A DNA stretch of 22,473 nucleotides from an uncultured Collinsella sp. (GCA_902492855.1 CABUMU010000016.1:1-22473); one strand, 5' to 3'; positions 8,420 to 15,878 are shown, numbered from the stretch's first letter. Notes: generated by a model not told the origin, from the letters alone. Program-made: numbers and translations.

Positions 8420-8461
8420 CTTAGGACCACGGCAACGTCGATGTTTTGGCAATGCCAGCGA

Positions 8462-8561
8462 GCGGGCGCCAGAGCGAACAAATTGGCATGAAAAGAGGAC
8501 GGCATAGACCTTCTGGTCATGCCGTCCTCTTTGAATGACAAGTTGTCGCTCTGGCGCCCGC
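8462..8561. repeat. Long inverted repeat (hairpin element B)
   Basis: Outer arms of 16 bp are perfect (8462-8477 with 8546-8561). After a short imperfect zone, an inner arm (AAAGAGGACGGCAT, 8492-8505) pairs with 8519-8532, then GACC/GGTC closes a TTCT loop (8511-8514), with a bulged A at 8506. TTGAATGACAAG (8531-8542) lies 17 bases past the loop, exactly as its counterpart does in element A (536-643). It sits about 95 bases past the htpG stop. I judge this a homologue of element A whose arms have changed in a compensating way. Confidence 0.82.
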
Positions 8562-8575
8562 GCAGCGTCGACTGG

Positions 8576-8599
8576 TCCGCCGTTCGTTAGAACGGCGGA
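8576..8599. repeat. Perfect 10-bp hairpin with GTTA loop
   Basis: TCCGCCGTTC (8576-8585) and GAACGGCGGA (8590-8599) flank a GTTA loop. No T-run follows on either strand. Confidence 0.65.
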
Positions 8600-8618
8600 A
8601 CTGAGGGCAGCGTCGAGC

Positions 8619-8648
8619 CGTTACGCGGTTTGGTAAAACCGCGTAACG
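8619..8648. repeat. Perfect 13-bp hairpin downstream of htpG
   Basis: CGTTACGCGGTTT (8619-8631) and AAACCGCGTAACG (8636-8648) flank a GGTA loop, 6 bases past the htpG stop. It is too close to be anything but part of the htpG 3' end. On the minus strand no T-run follows, so it may protect the mRNA 3' end or terminate weakly. Confidence 0.65.
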
Positions 8649-8654
8649 ACCCAA

Positions 8655-10679
8655 CTACATCAAGTTGCAAACAGCTGCTGCGAAGGCAACGGGGTCCTCG
8701 GGCAGAATGCCCTCGACCAGCAGGGCCTGGTCATAGAGCAAACCGGAGTACTGCTTGATCTTGTCGGCGTCGCCCGCCTTCTGAGCGGCGACGAGCTTGG
8801 AAAAGACCGGGTGCTTGGCGTTGAGCTCGAGCACGCGCTGGCTCTTGGGCATACCGTCGGGCGCGCCCTCGGGACCCTTCTGGAGCACCTTCTCCATCTC
8901 GAGCGAAAGCGGGCCCTCGGTGGTGATGCACGCGGGAGCATCGGTCAGGCGCGCAGAGACGGCAACCTTCTCGACCTTGTCGCCGAGTGCCTCCTTCATG
9001 GCGTTAAAGAGGTCCTCGTTCTCCTTGGTGGCGTCCTCGGCCTCCTTTTTCTCGTCCTCGGTCGCCAGGTCAAGATCACCGGTTGCGACGTTCTTGAGCT
9101 CCAGGTGACGATCCTCAACCTCGGGCTCGGCACCATCGGCCACGGCCTTTTCGGCAGCCTCGCGGGCGGCATCGTCCTCGTAGATCTTGGGCATATCGGC
9201 GGCAACGTACTCACGCATAGCCTGGAAGGTGAACTCATCCACGTCCTGCGTCAGCAGCAGCACGTCATAGCCGCGGTCGAGCACGCCCTTTACCACGGGC
9301 ATCTTGGCCAAGCGCTCACGCGAGTCGCCGGCGGCGTAGTAGATGGCCTTCTGATCCTCGGGCATGCCCTTGGCATACTCGGCCAGGGTAATCATCTTCT
9401 GTTCCTTGGCAGACCAGAACAGCAACAGATCGGCGAGCTCATCGGCCTTCATGCCATAGCTCGAGTAGATGCCGTACTTAAGGCCGCGGCCAAAGTTCTC
9501 AAAGAACTTCTCGTAGGCCTCGCGGTCGTTGTCGCGCATATCCTCAAGGTCGGCGGTAATCTTCTTTTCCACACGCTTGGCGATGGCCTTGAGCTGACGG
9601 TTCTGCTGCAGCGTCTCGCGCGAGATGTTGAGCGACACGTCGGCGGAATCCACGACGCCGCGGACAAAGTTGTAGTAGTCGGGCAGCAGGTCGTCGCACT
9701 TCTCCATAATCAGCACGTTGGAGCTGTAGAGCGACAGGCCCTTCTCGTAATCCTTGCTGTACAGATCGAACGGCGCGCGACCCGGCACAAACAGCAGCGC
9801 GTCGTACTCGAGCGTGCCCTCGGCGTGGAAGCTGATGGTGCGCGCAGGATTGTCAAAGTCGTGGAACGTAGACTTGTAGAACTCGTCGTAGTCCTTCTGC
9901 TCAACATCGGAGCTGCGCTTCTTCCAGATCGGCGTCATGGAATTGACGGTCTCGAGCTCCTGGTAGTCCTCGTACTCGGGCTTGTAATCGTCGCCGGCGT
10001 CCTCGGGCTTGGGTTTCTGGCGGCTCTTGGACACCATCATCTGAATCGGGTAGCGCACATAGTTGCTGTACTGCTGAATCAGGCTCTTGAGACCCCACTC
10101 GGTCAGGAAGCGATCGTAGGTCTCGGCCTCGCCGTCGGCATCGAGCTTCTCGTTCTCGCGCAGCGTCAGGATGACATCGGTACCGTGCTCGGCGCGCTCG
10201 CCGTCCTCGATGGTGTAGCCCTCAAGACCGTCGGATTCCCACACATGGGCGACATCCTCGCCGTAGGCGCGGCTGACGACCTTCACATGGCTGGCGACCA
10301 TAAAAGCCGAGTAGAAGCCCACGCCAAACTGGCCGATGATGTCGACATCCGAACCCTGCTGCTCGGCGTTCTCGGTCTTAAACTCCTCGGAGCCGGAATG
10401 GGCGATGGTGCCCAGATTGCGCTCGAGCTCCTCGGCGGTCATGCCAATGCCGTTATCCGAGATGGTAATGGTGCGGGCGTCTTTATCAAAGGAGACGCGA
10501 ATAGCCAGGTCGCCCTGGTCGATCTTGACGCTCGGATCCTGCAGGCTCTTAAAGTTGAGCTTGTCGACGGCGTCGCTCGCGTTAGAGATAAGCTCGCGCA
10601 GGAAGATTTCCTTATTGGTGTAGATGGAGTTGATCATGAGGTCGAGCAGTTTTTTGCTCTCGGTCTTAAATTGACGCAT
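8655..10679 (-). CDS. htpG: Chaperone HtpG (bacterial Hsp90)
   Basis: ATP-dependent Hsp90 chaperone of the cytoplasm, here 674 aa (E. coli protein 624). The N-terminal GHKL ATPase shows LRELISNASDA (27-37), DNGIGM (75-80) and the lid GQFGVGFYS (116-124). The middle domain has the conserved RGVVDSADVSLNISRE-type block. The extra length comes from charged inserts, one after KSRQKPKPEDAGDD and one in the C-terminal half rich in Glu/Ala/Asp (DDAAREAAEKAVADGAEPEVED). The ATG at 10679 has AAAGGA at 10686-10691. The leader contains a terminator-like hairpin (10710-10734), and the gene ends in a strong hairpin at 8619-8648. I see no CIRCE or HAIR heat-shock operator. Identification is certain. Confidence 0.98.
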   Translation of the reverse strand: MRQFKTESKKLLDLMINSIYTNKEIFLRELISNASDAVDKLNFKSLQDPSVKIDQGDLAIRVSFDKDARTITISDNGIGMTAEELERNLGTIAHSGSEEFKTENAEQQGSDVDIIGQFGVGFYSAFMVASHVKVVSRAYGEDVAHVWESDGLEGYTIEDGERAEHGTDVILTLRENEKLDADGEAETYDRFLTEWGLKSLIQQYSNYVRYPIQMMVSKSRQKPKPEDAGDDYKPEYEDYQELETVNSMTPIWKKRSSDVEQKDYDEFYKSTFHDFDNPARTISFHAEGTLEYDALLFVPGRAPFDLYSKDYEKGLSLYSSNVLIMEKCDDLLPDYYNFVRGVVDSADVSLNISRETLQQNRQLKAIAKRVEKKITADLEDMRDNDREAYEKFFENFGRGLKYGIYSSYGMKADELADLLLFWSAKEQKMITLAEYAKGMPEDQKAIYYAAGDSRERLAKMPVVKGVLDRGYDVLLLTQDVDEFTFQAMREYVAADMPKIYEDDAAREAAEKAVADGAEPEVEDRHLELKNVATGDLDLATEDEKKEAEDATKENEDLFNAMKEALGDKVEKVAVSARLTDAPACITTEGPLSLEMEKVLQKGPEGAPDGMPKSQRVLELNAKHPVFSKLVAAQKAGDADKIKQYSGLLYDQALLVEGILPEDPVAFAAAVCNLM

Positions 10680-10709
10680 GTGCAGTCCTTTCGCGCTACC
10701 CCCGTCCGC

Positions 10710-10734
10710 AAAAACGGCCCGGTCTCCCGAGCCG
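10710..10734 (-). terminator. Terminator-like hairpin in the htpG leader
   Basis: On the minus strand CGGCTCGG and CCGGGCCG (8 bp, one G-T pair) enclose GAGA and are followed at once by five T (10710-10714). It lies 19 bases before the htpG ribosome site. It either ends transcripts coming from the acetyltransferase gene or acts as an attenuator. Confidence 0.65.
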
Positions 10735-10763
10735 AATCGCAGACCTGCTATGTTCAGACTTAG

Positions 10764-10794
10764 ATTTTATAACCCATTAGCGCGCATATATACA
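10764..10794 (-). promoter_or_regulatory. Candidate htpG promoter
   Basis: TATAAAAT at 10764-10771 is an AT-rich -10-like block in a GC-rich context; the matching -35 (TGTATA, 10789-10794) is poor. It would place the terminator-like hairpin inside the transcript. It is tentative. Confidence 0.25.
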
Positions 10795-10843
10795 TACGGA
10801 ATCGAAAAACTGTATGTCCAAGCGCTCCGATGCGCCAATTGCC

Positions 10844-10890
10844 AAGGAGCGTCCCCAACTGCCGGCAGAAAAGGAACGTCCCTATCTGCC
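10844..10890. repeat. Tandem imperfect 20-base direct repeats, CGTCCC type
   Basis: AAGGAGCGTCCCCAACTGCC (10844-10863) and AAGGAACGTCCCTATCTGCC (10871-10890) match at 17 of 20 positions, separated by 7 bases. The junction contains the palindrome CTGCCGGCAG. The second copy supplies the last codons and TAG stop of the acetyltransferase gene. The CGTCCCCAA core also occurs in the palindrome at 8364-8419. Confidence 0.6.
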
Positions 10891-11382
10891 ATCTACGCGC
10901 TTGGCCATACAGACATGGGGCTGGCCCTCGTCTTCGTAATCTACCGGGGCAATTTGCGTGTAGCCCGCCTTTGCATAGAGCGGCAACACGTATTCCTGCG
11001 CATGCAGCTTAATAAGCTTAGCGCCGGCATCGCGTGCACACGAAGCACTGGCCTCGACGATCGCACTCGCCAGTCCGCGACGACGCATAGCCGGCAGCAC
11101 GGCGACGCGCCCCATAATGTAGGTCTCCCCCGCCGCAACGCCTTCGTCCATGTCGCATGCCGGCAACACCGGGGCCTCTGCGTCAGCCACGCGCTCAAGC
11201 TCTTCGGGAAACACGCGCGAGCAACCGGCAAGCTCGCCGTCTACATAGAGCGTCACATGAATGCAGTTCTGATCCTCGTCGATAGCGTCGAACTCATTCT
11301 CGTAGCCCTGCTCGTCCATAAAAACGACGCGGCGCACCAACGCCGCGTCATCAAAGCATCCCGTCTTAAGTTGGATATCCAT
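10882..11382 (-). CDS. GNAT family N-acetyltransferase, ElaA/YjcF-like (166 aa)
   Basis: Acetyl-CoA-dependent acetyltransferase of the GNAT fold. The acetyl-CoA loop is in GRVAVLPAMRRRGLASAIVEA (91-111, R-R-x-G-x-A type). The C-terminal HAQEYVLPLYAKAGY and YEDEGQPHVCMAKR are typical of the ElaA/YjcF subgroup, whose physiological substrate is not well defined. An in-frame TTG at 11400 would add six residues, but it overlaps the AAAGGG ribosome site (11388-11393) of the ATG at 11382, so I use the ATG. It follows the CpsB gene by 39 bases and may be co-transcribed. Its stop codon falls inside a dispersed repeat, so the repeat has set the present C-terminus (VDGR). Confidence 0.88.
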   Translation of the reverse strand: MDIQLKTGCFDDAALVRRVVFMDEQGYENEFDAIDEDQNCIHVTLYVDGELAGCSRVFPEELERVADAEAPVLPACDMDEGVAAGETYIMGRVAVLPAMRRRGLASAIVEASASCARDAGAKLIKLHAQEYVLPLYAKAGYTQIAPVDYEDEGQPHVCMAKRVDGR

Positions 11383-11421
11383 GGCTGCCCTTTCATTCAA
11401 TGCGAACGTTAGGGACAGATA

Positions 11422-12072
11422 TTAGCGAAAATGAGCTCCGCGCACACTAAACTTCGCGCGAGCCTTCGCCAGGCAATCGTAATGACCCACGTTATGGGCA
11501 TCGCTCGCGATGAAGCTGTACAGGTTCTGATCGAACAGGCGCTGTGCCGGCTTTTTCTCGCGACCAAAGCGACCGCCGGCAATAAAGTCCGCCGAAGCCT
11601 GCAGCTTGCAGCCCATATCGACCAGGCGCTCCGCCACGCTTACATCCTTTTGAACCGCACGATAGCGCTCAGGATGAGCGATGATCACCTGGTAGCCACG
11701 GCACTGCAAATCGTAAATCGTGTTCTCGTACTCTCTAAACGCATACGCATCGGCATGCGTCGAAAGTTCGAGCAGAAACTCGTTGGTCCCATCGAAATGC
11801 AAGTGCTCCGCGGCATCGATACCAAGCTCAACGAGCTTTCGATGGTTGACCTCGAAGCCCATCTGGAGCGGAAAACCGTCAGCGTTATCACGCAGCAGCT
11901 CAAAGGCATCCCACATCTTGTCGTAATCAAAATAGGGATCACGGCAGTGAGGAGTGCAAACGATTCTGGTTACACCGGCCCGCTTGGCAGCCTCGAGCAT
12001 CGCCAAGCTCTCATCGAGATCGGCGGCGCCGTCGTCTACACCCGGCAAGATATGGCAATGAATGTCACGCAT
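11422..12072 (-). CDS. CpsB/YwqE-like PHP-domain protein-tyrosine phosphatase
   Basis: Manganese-dependent phosphatase of the CpsB/CapC family (PHP fold), which removes phosphate from the tyrosine cluster of the partner BY-kinase. Motifs: HCHILPGVDDG (5-15), TPHC (40-43), EVNHRK with metal-ligand Glu74, IAHPERY (131-137) and SDAH (190-193). At 216 aa it is somewhat shorter than the usual 240-255. The ATG at 12072 has AAGG seven bases before it, and the gene starts 17 bases after the kinase stop, so it is the third gene of a cpsC-cpsD-cpsB unit. The family is clear; it regulates surface polysaccharide assembly by analogy with Streptococcus CpsB. Confidence 0.92.
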   Translation of the reverse strand: MRDIHCHILPGVDDGAADLDESLAMLEAAKRAGVTRIVCTPHCRDPYFDYDKMWDAFELLRDNADGFPLQMGFEVNHRKLVELGIDAAEHLHFDGTNEFLLELSTHADAYAFREYENTIYDLQCRGYQVIIAHPERYRAVQKDVSVAERLVDMGCKLQASADFIAGGRFGREKKPAQRLFDQNLYSFIASDAHNVGHYDCLAKARAKFSVRGAHFR

Positions 12073-12089
12073 AGGTCAGCCTTAATCAA

Positions 12090-12827
12090 CTAAACGTTTG
12101 CTCGGTTGGTGAAGATGCCCTTTTTGGAAGTCCCCTGATCGTCGGAGCCCTTCTTCACCTTCTTACCGTCCTTGGTGTAGTAGGAGTAGTAGTACTCGCT
12201 GGTCTCGGTCTCGCAGTAGTTCATAACGGTACCGATGAGCTTGACCTTCTCGGACTTCTTAAGCTGACCGATGGCGTTGAGCGCCTCCTCGCGCTTGGTG
12301 AAATCCTCACGCACGACAAAAAGCGCACCGTCGGTCAGACTTGCGATCTCGGCAGCATCGATGAAGGTGCCGACCGGGGGAGCATCAAAGATGACGTACT
12401 GGAACTTGGCGGACAGTGCCTTTACCAGCTTGGCAAAGCGGTGAGAGACGATGATGTCGGCAGGATTGGGAATATGCGGCTCGGCATCGAGGAAGTAGAA
12501 GTTCTTCTGACCCGTCTCGACAATCGCCTGGTCAATAGAAACCTGCTCGGAAAGGACTGCATAGAGTCCGCCGCGGGAGCGGACGCCGAGCATATCGGCA
12601 AGGGACCTGCGACGCATATCAGCCTCGACCAGCAGGACGCTCTTGCCGCTGGTGGCGATAGCCTGGGCAAGGTTGATGGAAACCGTAGACTTGCCCTCGT
12701 TGGGAATCGAGGAGGTAACGGTGATGGTGCGAATGGGGTCGTCCACGCTCGCAAAGCGGATGTTGGCCAGAAGGGTCTTGGCGGCATTCTGTACAACGAG
12801 CTTATCGGTGTTCTTTGCCTTAGCCAT
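12090..12827 (-). CDS. CpsD-like bacterial tyrosine kinase (BY-kinase)
   Basis: Cytoplasmic BY-kinase of the CpsD/CapB/YwqD type, which autophosphorylates on a C-terminal tyrosine cluster when bound to its membrane adaptor. The 245-aa protein has Walker A SSIPNEGKST (39-48, Lys46), Walker A' VLLVEADMRR (64-73) and Walker B VIFDAPP (145-151). The C-terminal cluster is EYYYSYY (211-217), plus Tyr204, followed by a basic tail GKKVKKG. The gene begins two bases after the adaptor stop, with AGGTGG as ribosome site inside the end of that gene. Adaptor and kinase are split, as in Gram-positive bacteria. It is likely to control polymer chain length or export. Confidence 0.94.
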   Translation of the reverse strand: MAKAKNTDKLVVQNAAKTLLANIRFASVDDPIRTITVTSSIPNEGKSTVSINLAQAIATSGKSVLLVEADMRRRSLADMLGVRSRGGLYAVLSEQVSIDQAIVETGQKNFYFLDAEPHIPNPADIIVSHRFAKLVKALSAKFQYVIFDAPPVGTFIDAAEIASLTDGALFVVREDFTKREEALNAIGQLKKSEKVKLIGTVMNYCETETSEYYYSYYTKDGKKVKKGSDDQGTSKKGIFTNRANV

Positions 12828-12829
12828 GC

Positions 12830-13486
12830 CTATTTACCACCTTTCATAGCCGGAATTCGGCCAACAACGGGAATGCCCAGGAGCTCTTCCGCCTCTTCGG
12901 CACCGCGGATGCGGGTATTGAGCATGTCTGCCAAAACGACATAGGCGACTGCGATAAAGATACCGGCGAGGAACGCGACGGCAATATACAGCGTGCGCTT
13001 GGGGCCGCTGGGGGCTTCGGGGGTCTTAGCCTCGTCGATAACGTTGATGCTCTGGGCAGCGCCGACGTTCTGAGCGACCGTACTCACCGAGCTAGCTATG
13101 GCCTTTGCGACCTCAGCCGTCTCCTTGGCATCGGTGCCGGTAACCGAAAGCGTAATGACACGCGTGGTGGTCTCGGAGGAAACAGACACCTTGTAGTCAT
13201 CCAGATCGGTGAGGCCCAGTTCCTTGGCGGCGCCGCTCTTAACGCTATCGCTATCCAGCAGCGTGGCGATATCGTTGGAAAGCATCTGGCTCGCCGAGAG
13301 ATCGTTGTAGCTCATCTGGCCGCTATCGTCGGTCTTGGCGAGAATGTACATGCTCGTCGTCGCGGTATAGGTGTTGTCCATCGCGGCGAAGGACACGATG
13401 CCCATGGCGATCGCGCAGACCACCGGAAGGGTGATGACCAGCTTGAGGTGCTTCTTCAGCAGCTGGAACAGTTCGAGAAGGGTCAT
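12830..13486 (-). CDS. CpsC-like chain-length regulator / BY-kinase adaptor (Wzz family)
   Basis: Membrane adaptor of 218 aa with two helices (about 16-35 and 166-188) that flank an extracytoplasmic domain with the Wzz-type start NTYTATTSMYILA. A Pro-rich stretch before the second helix (PEAPSGPKR, 156-164) is typical of polysaccharide co-polymerases. The short cytoplasmic tail (RGAEEAEELLGIPVVGRIP) matches the kinase-activating segment of CpsC/CapA. The ATG at 13486 has AAAGG six to seven bases upstream. It is first gene of the cps unit, after about 195 non-coding bases that hold a probable terminator and a weak promoter. Confidence 0.92.
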   Translation of the reverse strand: MTLLELFQLLKKHLKLVITLPVVCAIAMGIVSFAAMDNTYTATTSMYILAKTDDSGQMSYNDLSASQMLSNDIATLLDSDSVKSGAAKELGLTDLDDYKVSVSSETTTRVITLSVTGTDAKETAEVAKAIASSVSTVAQNVGAAQSINVIDEAKTPEAPSGPKRTLYIAVAFLAGIFIAVAYVVLADMLNTRIRGAEEAEELLGIPVVGRIPAMKGGK

Positions 13487-13533
13487 GCAGCTTGCCTTTC
13501 ATTTCCCCAGTTCGGATTGACAAAACTGTCCGT

Positions 13534-13562
13534 ATGTTATCGCATCTTTTTACCGAGACCAA
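13534..13562 (-). promoter_or_regulatory. Weak candidate promoter of the cps unit
   Basis: TTGGTC (13557-13562) and TAACAT (13534-13539) are 17 bases apart (3/6 and 4/6 of consensus). Just upstream is an inverted repeat, ACAGG-AGAG-CCTGT on the minus strand (13579-13592), which could bind a regulator. Confidence 0.3.
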
Positions 13563-13612
13563 ACTCTATACATAAGAAACAGGCTCTCCTGTAAAAATGT
13601 CGGAAGCAATCG

Positions 13613-13656
13613 TAAAATTGCACAACAACGCCGCACCCGAAAGTCAAATGCGGCGT
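13613..13656 (-). terminator. Probable terminator after the PhoR-like kinase
   Basis: ACGCCGCA and TGCGGCGT (8 bp, perfect; 13628-13635 and 13649-13656) enclose a 13-base loop. On the minus strand the hairpin is followed by the T-rich but interrupted TTGTTGTGCAATTTTA. The loop is large and the T-run is imperfect. Confidence 0.5.
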
Positions 13657-13681
13657 CTACATCAATACCTATGTTGTATCG

Positions 13682-15106
13682 CTATGCGAATGGCTCGTCC
13701 TGCTGTATGGGAAACGTCACCGTAATGGTGGTTCCCACGCCCAACGCGCTCGACAGATCGAGCGTGGCGTGATGATACAGGGCCGCATGCTTGACAATGG
13801 CAAGCCCCAGACCGGTTCCGCCGCGCGCCTTGGACCTACTCTTGTCCACGCGATAGAACCGCTCAAATACCTTGCCCTGTTCTTCAGGCGCGATACCGAT
13901 TCCCGTGTCGGCGACCGCAAGGAACGGATGGCCTTCGTCGTTGGTGCCGCACTGCAGCGTAACCGCACCGCCGGGTCGATTGTAGCGGATGGCGTTGCTC
14001 GCCAGATTATAGATGAGCTCGTCAATCAAGCGCGACACGCCTTCGATGACCACAGGCTTGGTCTCATGACTTATCGTCACATTCGCCTGACGGGCGACCT
14101 GTTCAAGACGCTGCTCAACCGCGTAGATGGCACGCGAGAGCTCAATAGGCTCCGTGGAACCAATGGGCACCGCCTCGCCCTCAGTTGCACGCTCGGCCTC
14201 GTCCAAGTTAGACAGCGTAAGGATGTCGTTGACAAGCGCCGCCAAACGGCCCGCCTCACGATAGATGCGACCGCCAAAGTTGCGCAGGTCGTCCTCGCCC
14301 TCGACCAGGCCGTTTGCGATGAGCTCGGCATAGCCCGAAATCGCCGTAAGCGGCGTCTTGAGCTCATGAGTGATATTCGCCGTGAACTCGCGGCGCATAC
14401 GGTCGTTGTCCGCTAGCACCGCCATTTGGCGCTTGAGCTCCTGGCGCTGCGACTCGATACGCTCAAGCATGGGGACCATCTCGGCATAGGCGTGCTCATA
14501 GCTACGGCGTGGGTGGTCCAAATCCACCTCTTGCAACGGCGCGATGATGGCACGGGACTCGCGGCGCGCCATAAAAAACGAGAGTACCGCACCCGCTGCC
14601 GCGATAAGCAGCATCGGCGCCACCATCGACAGCAAAATCGCCGCAACGCCAGGCTGGGCCTGCGCCAAGCGGACAACCTGGCCGTTATCAAGGGCGACGG
14701 CGCGATACAGCATAATCTCGTCGAGCGTAGAGCTTGCGCGCTCCGCGGAACCCAAACCACTCTTAAAGGCCTCGATGACCTCGGGGCGATCGCCATGGTT
14801 GGGCAGTGTAGAAGGCGACGCCTCGTTGTCGTAGGCAACCGATCCATCCTTGTTAATCAGCGTGATGCGCAAGTCCTCGCGATCGAGGCTACGCAAGAAC
14901 GGGATGGGCTCCTGCTGCTCGTCGAGGGCGGCAGCAATGAGCTCGGTTTCCTGCGCCAGGTTGGCACTCGTGGCATCCGCCAAGGTGTTTTGCACAAAGA
15001 ACGCACCCAGCACCGTAAACGCCACGATAACCGCCATGGCGCAGACAAAGATCGTCACAAAAACGCGGTGCGACAGCGTATGTTTTCCCTGGGGGGCGAA
15101 GACCAC
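13682..15106 (-). CDS. PhoR-like sensor histidine kinase
   Basis: Membrane kinase of 474 aa: helix about 14-37, an extracytoplasmic sensing region of about 115 residues, second helix about 153-178, a short linker, then HisKA with ITHELKTPLTAISGY (His247) and a HATPase domain with NLASNAIRYN, DTGIGI and ARGGTGLGLAIVKHAA. This matches PhoR/ResE-type kinases. The start is GTG at 15106, with a GGAGGAG ribosome site covering the end of the response-regulator gene; only three bases separate the two genes. Position directly after pstB and the regulator supports a role in phosphate sensing, which is inference. The extracytoplasmic domain would fold like a single PAS-type sensor, but I see no ligand motif. 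Confidence 0.93.
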   Translation of the reverse strand: MVFAPQGKHTLSHRVFVTIFVCAMAVIVAFTVLGAFFVQNTLADATSANLAQETELIAAALDEQQEPIPFLRSLDREDLRITLINKDGSVAYDNEASPSTLPNHGDRPEVIEAFKSGLGSAERASSTLDEIMLYRAVALDNGQVVRLAQAQPGVAAILLSMVAPMLLIAAAGAVLSFFMARRESRAIIAPLQEVDLDHPRRSYEHAYAEMVPMLERIESQRQELKRQMAVLADNDRMRREFTANITHELKTPLTAISGYAELIANGLVEGEDDLRNFGGRIYREAGRLAALVNDILTLSNLDEAERATEGEAVPIGSTEPIELSRAIYAVEQRLEQVARQANVTISHETKPVVIEGVSRLIDELIYNLASNAIRYNRPGGAVTLQCGTNDEGHPFLAVADTGIGIAPEEQGKVFERFYRVDKSRSKARGGTGLGLAIVKHAALYHHATLDLSSALGVGTTITVTFPIQQDEPFA

Positions 15107-15109
15107 GGG

Positions 15110-15838
15110 TTACTCCTCCGATGCGGTGGCCGCGGTGTCGTCACCTTCGGTACCATCACCGGCAGAAGGCTCGGCCAAGCGGTAGCCCACGCCGCGTACG
15201 GTCTCGATGGCGCTGGCATGCTCGCCCAGTTTTTGGCGAAGCGTCTGCACGTGCACGTCAACGGTGCGCGAACCGCCGTCGAAGTCCCAGCCCCACACGC
15301 TCTGCAGCAACGACTCGCGGGTAAAAACCACGCCGGGCTTGCGCATGAGGTACTCGAGCAGGTCGAACTCGCGCAGGGTGAGCTTAAGCGACTCGCCGGC
15401 AACAGTCACCTCACGATGGCTGGGCGAGAGCACGATGTCGCCCACGCTGAGCACATCGCTTGCCTGTTTGACCATGCCGCCGCGACGCAGCAGTGCGCGG
15501 CAGCGGCTGGCGAGCTCCATGAGCGAAAACGGCTTAGTCAGGTAATCGTCGGCACCGCCATCGAGCGCCATCACCTTGTCGAGCTCGGTATCCTTGGCGG
15601 TAAGCATCATGATGGGCACCGTCGCCGTCAGGCGATCGGCACGCAGTCGACGCATAATCGCCAAGCCATCGGTATCGGGCAGCATGATGTCGAGCAGGAC
15701 GGCATCGGGTACCCGTCGCGCCACGGCAGCCTTAAACTCACCGTCGCACGAAAAGCCTTCGGCCTCAATCCCCTGCTTGCGCAGCGCATAGACCGTCAAA
15801 TCCCTGATGTTGTCATCGTCCTCGACGTAATAGATCAT
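15110..15838 (-). CDS. PhoP-like OmpR-family response regulator
   Basis: DNA-binding response regulator of 242 aa. The receiver domain shows the acidic triad (Asp7-9), phospho-acceptor Asp50 in LLDIMLPDTDG, Thr80 and Lys102 (YLTKPF). The winged-helix effector shows LTLREFDLLEYLMRKPG and TVDVHVQTLRQKL...VRGVGYR. A Thr/Glu-rich tail (GDGTEGDDTAATASEE) is additional. An in-frame ATG at 15862 exists, but the ATG at 15838 has AAAGGGG six bases upstream and begins exactly at the receiver (MIYYVEDDDN). It lies between pstB and the kinase, so it is probably a Pho-regulon regulator. A 14-base palindrome lies in its leader. Confidence 0.94.
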   Translation of the reverse strand: MIYYVEDDDNIRDLTVYALRKQGIEAEGFSCDGEFKAAVARRVPDAVLLDIMLPDTDGLAIMRRLRADRLTATVPIMMLTAKDTELDKVMALDGGADDYLTKPFSLMELASRCRALLRRGGMVKQASDVLSVGDIVLSPSHREVTVAGESLKLTLREFDLLEYLMRKPGVVFTRESLLQSVWGWDFDGGSRTVDVHVQTLRQKLGEHASAIETVRGVGYRLAEPSAGDGTEGDDTAATASEE

Positions 15839-15844
15839 GTTGAA

Positions 15845-15851
15845 CCCCTTT
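15845..15851 (-). promoter_or_regulatory. Ribosome binding site deciding the PhoP-like start
   Basis: AAAGGGG six bases before the ATG at 15836-15838. The upstream ATG at 15862 lacks such a site. Confidence 0.7.
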
Positions 15852-15878
15852 GCGGCCGGCATGACCGCATCTTAACCC

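Noticed and set aside
8359..8541. 60-codon minus-strand frame in the htpG-pip gap
   Set aside because: It is made of the arms of two inverted repeats, has no ribosome site and no recognisable protein features.
8364..8648. CRISPR array
   Set aside because: The repeats are inverted and different from each other, with no constant direct-repeat and spacer pattern and no cas genes.
10680..10881. CIRCE, HAIR or CtsR heat-shock operators before htpG
   Set aside because: No TTAGCACTC-N9-GAGTGCTAA, CTTGAGT-N7-ACTCAAG or GGTCAAA repeat is present.
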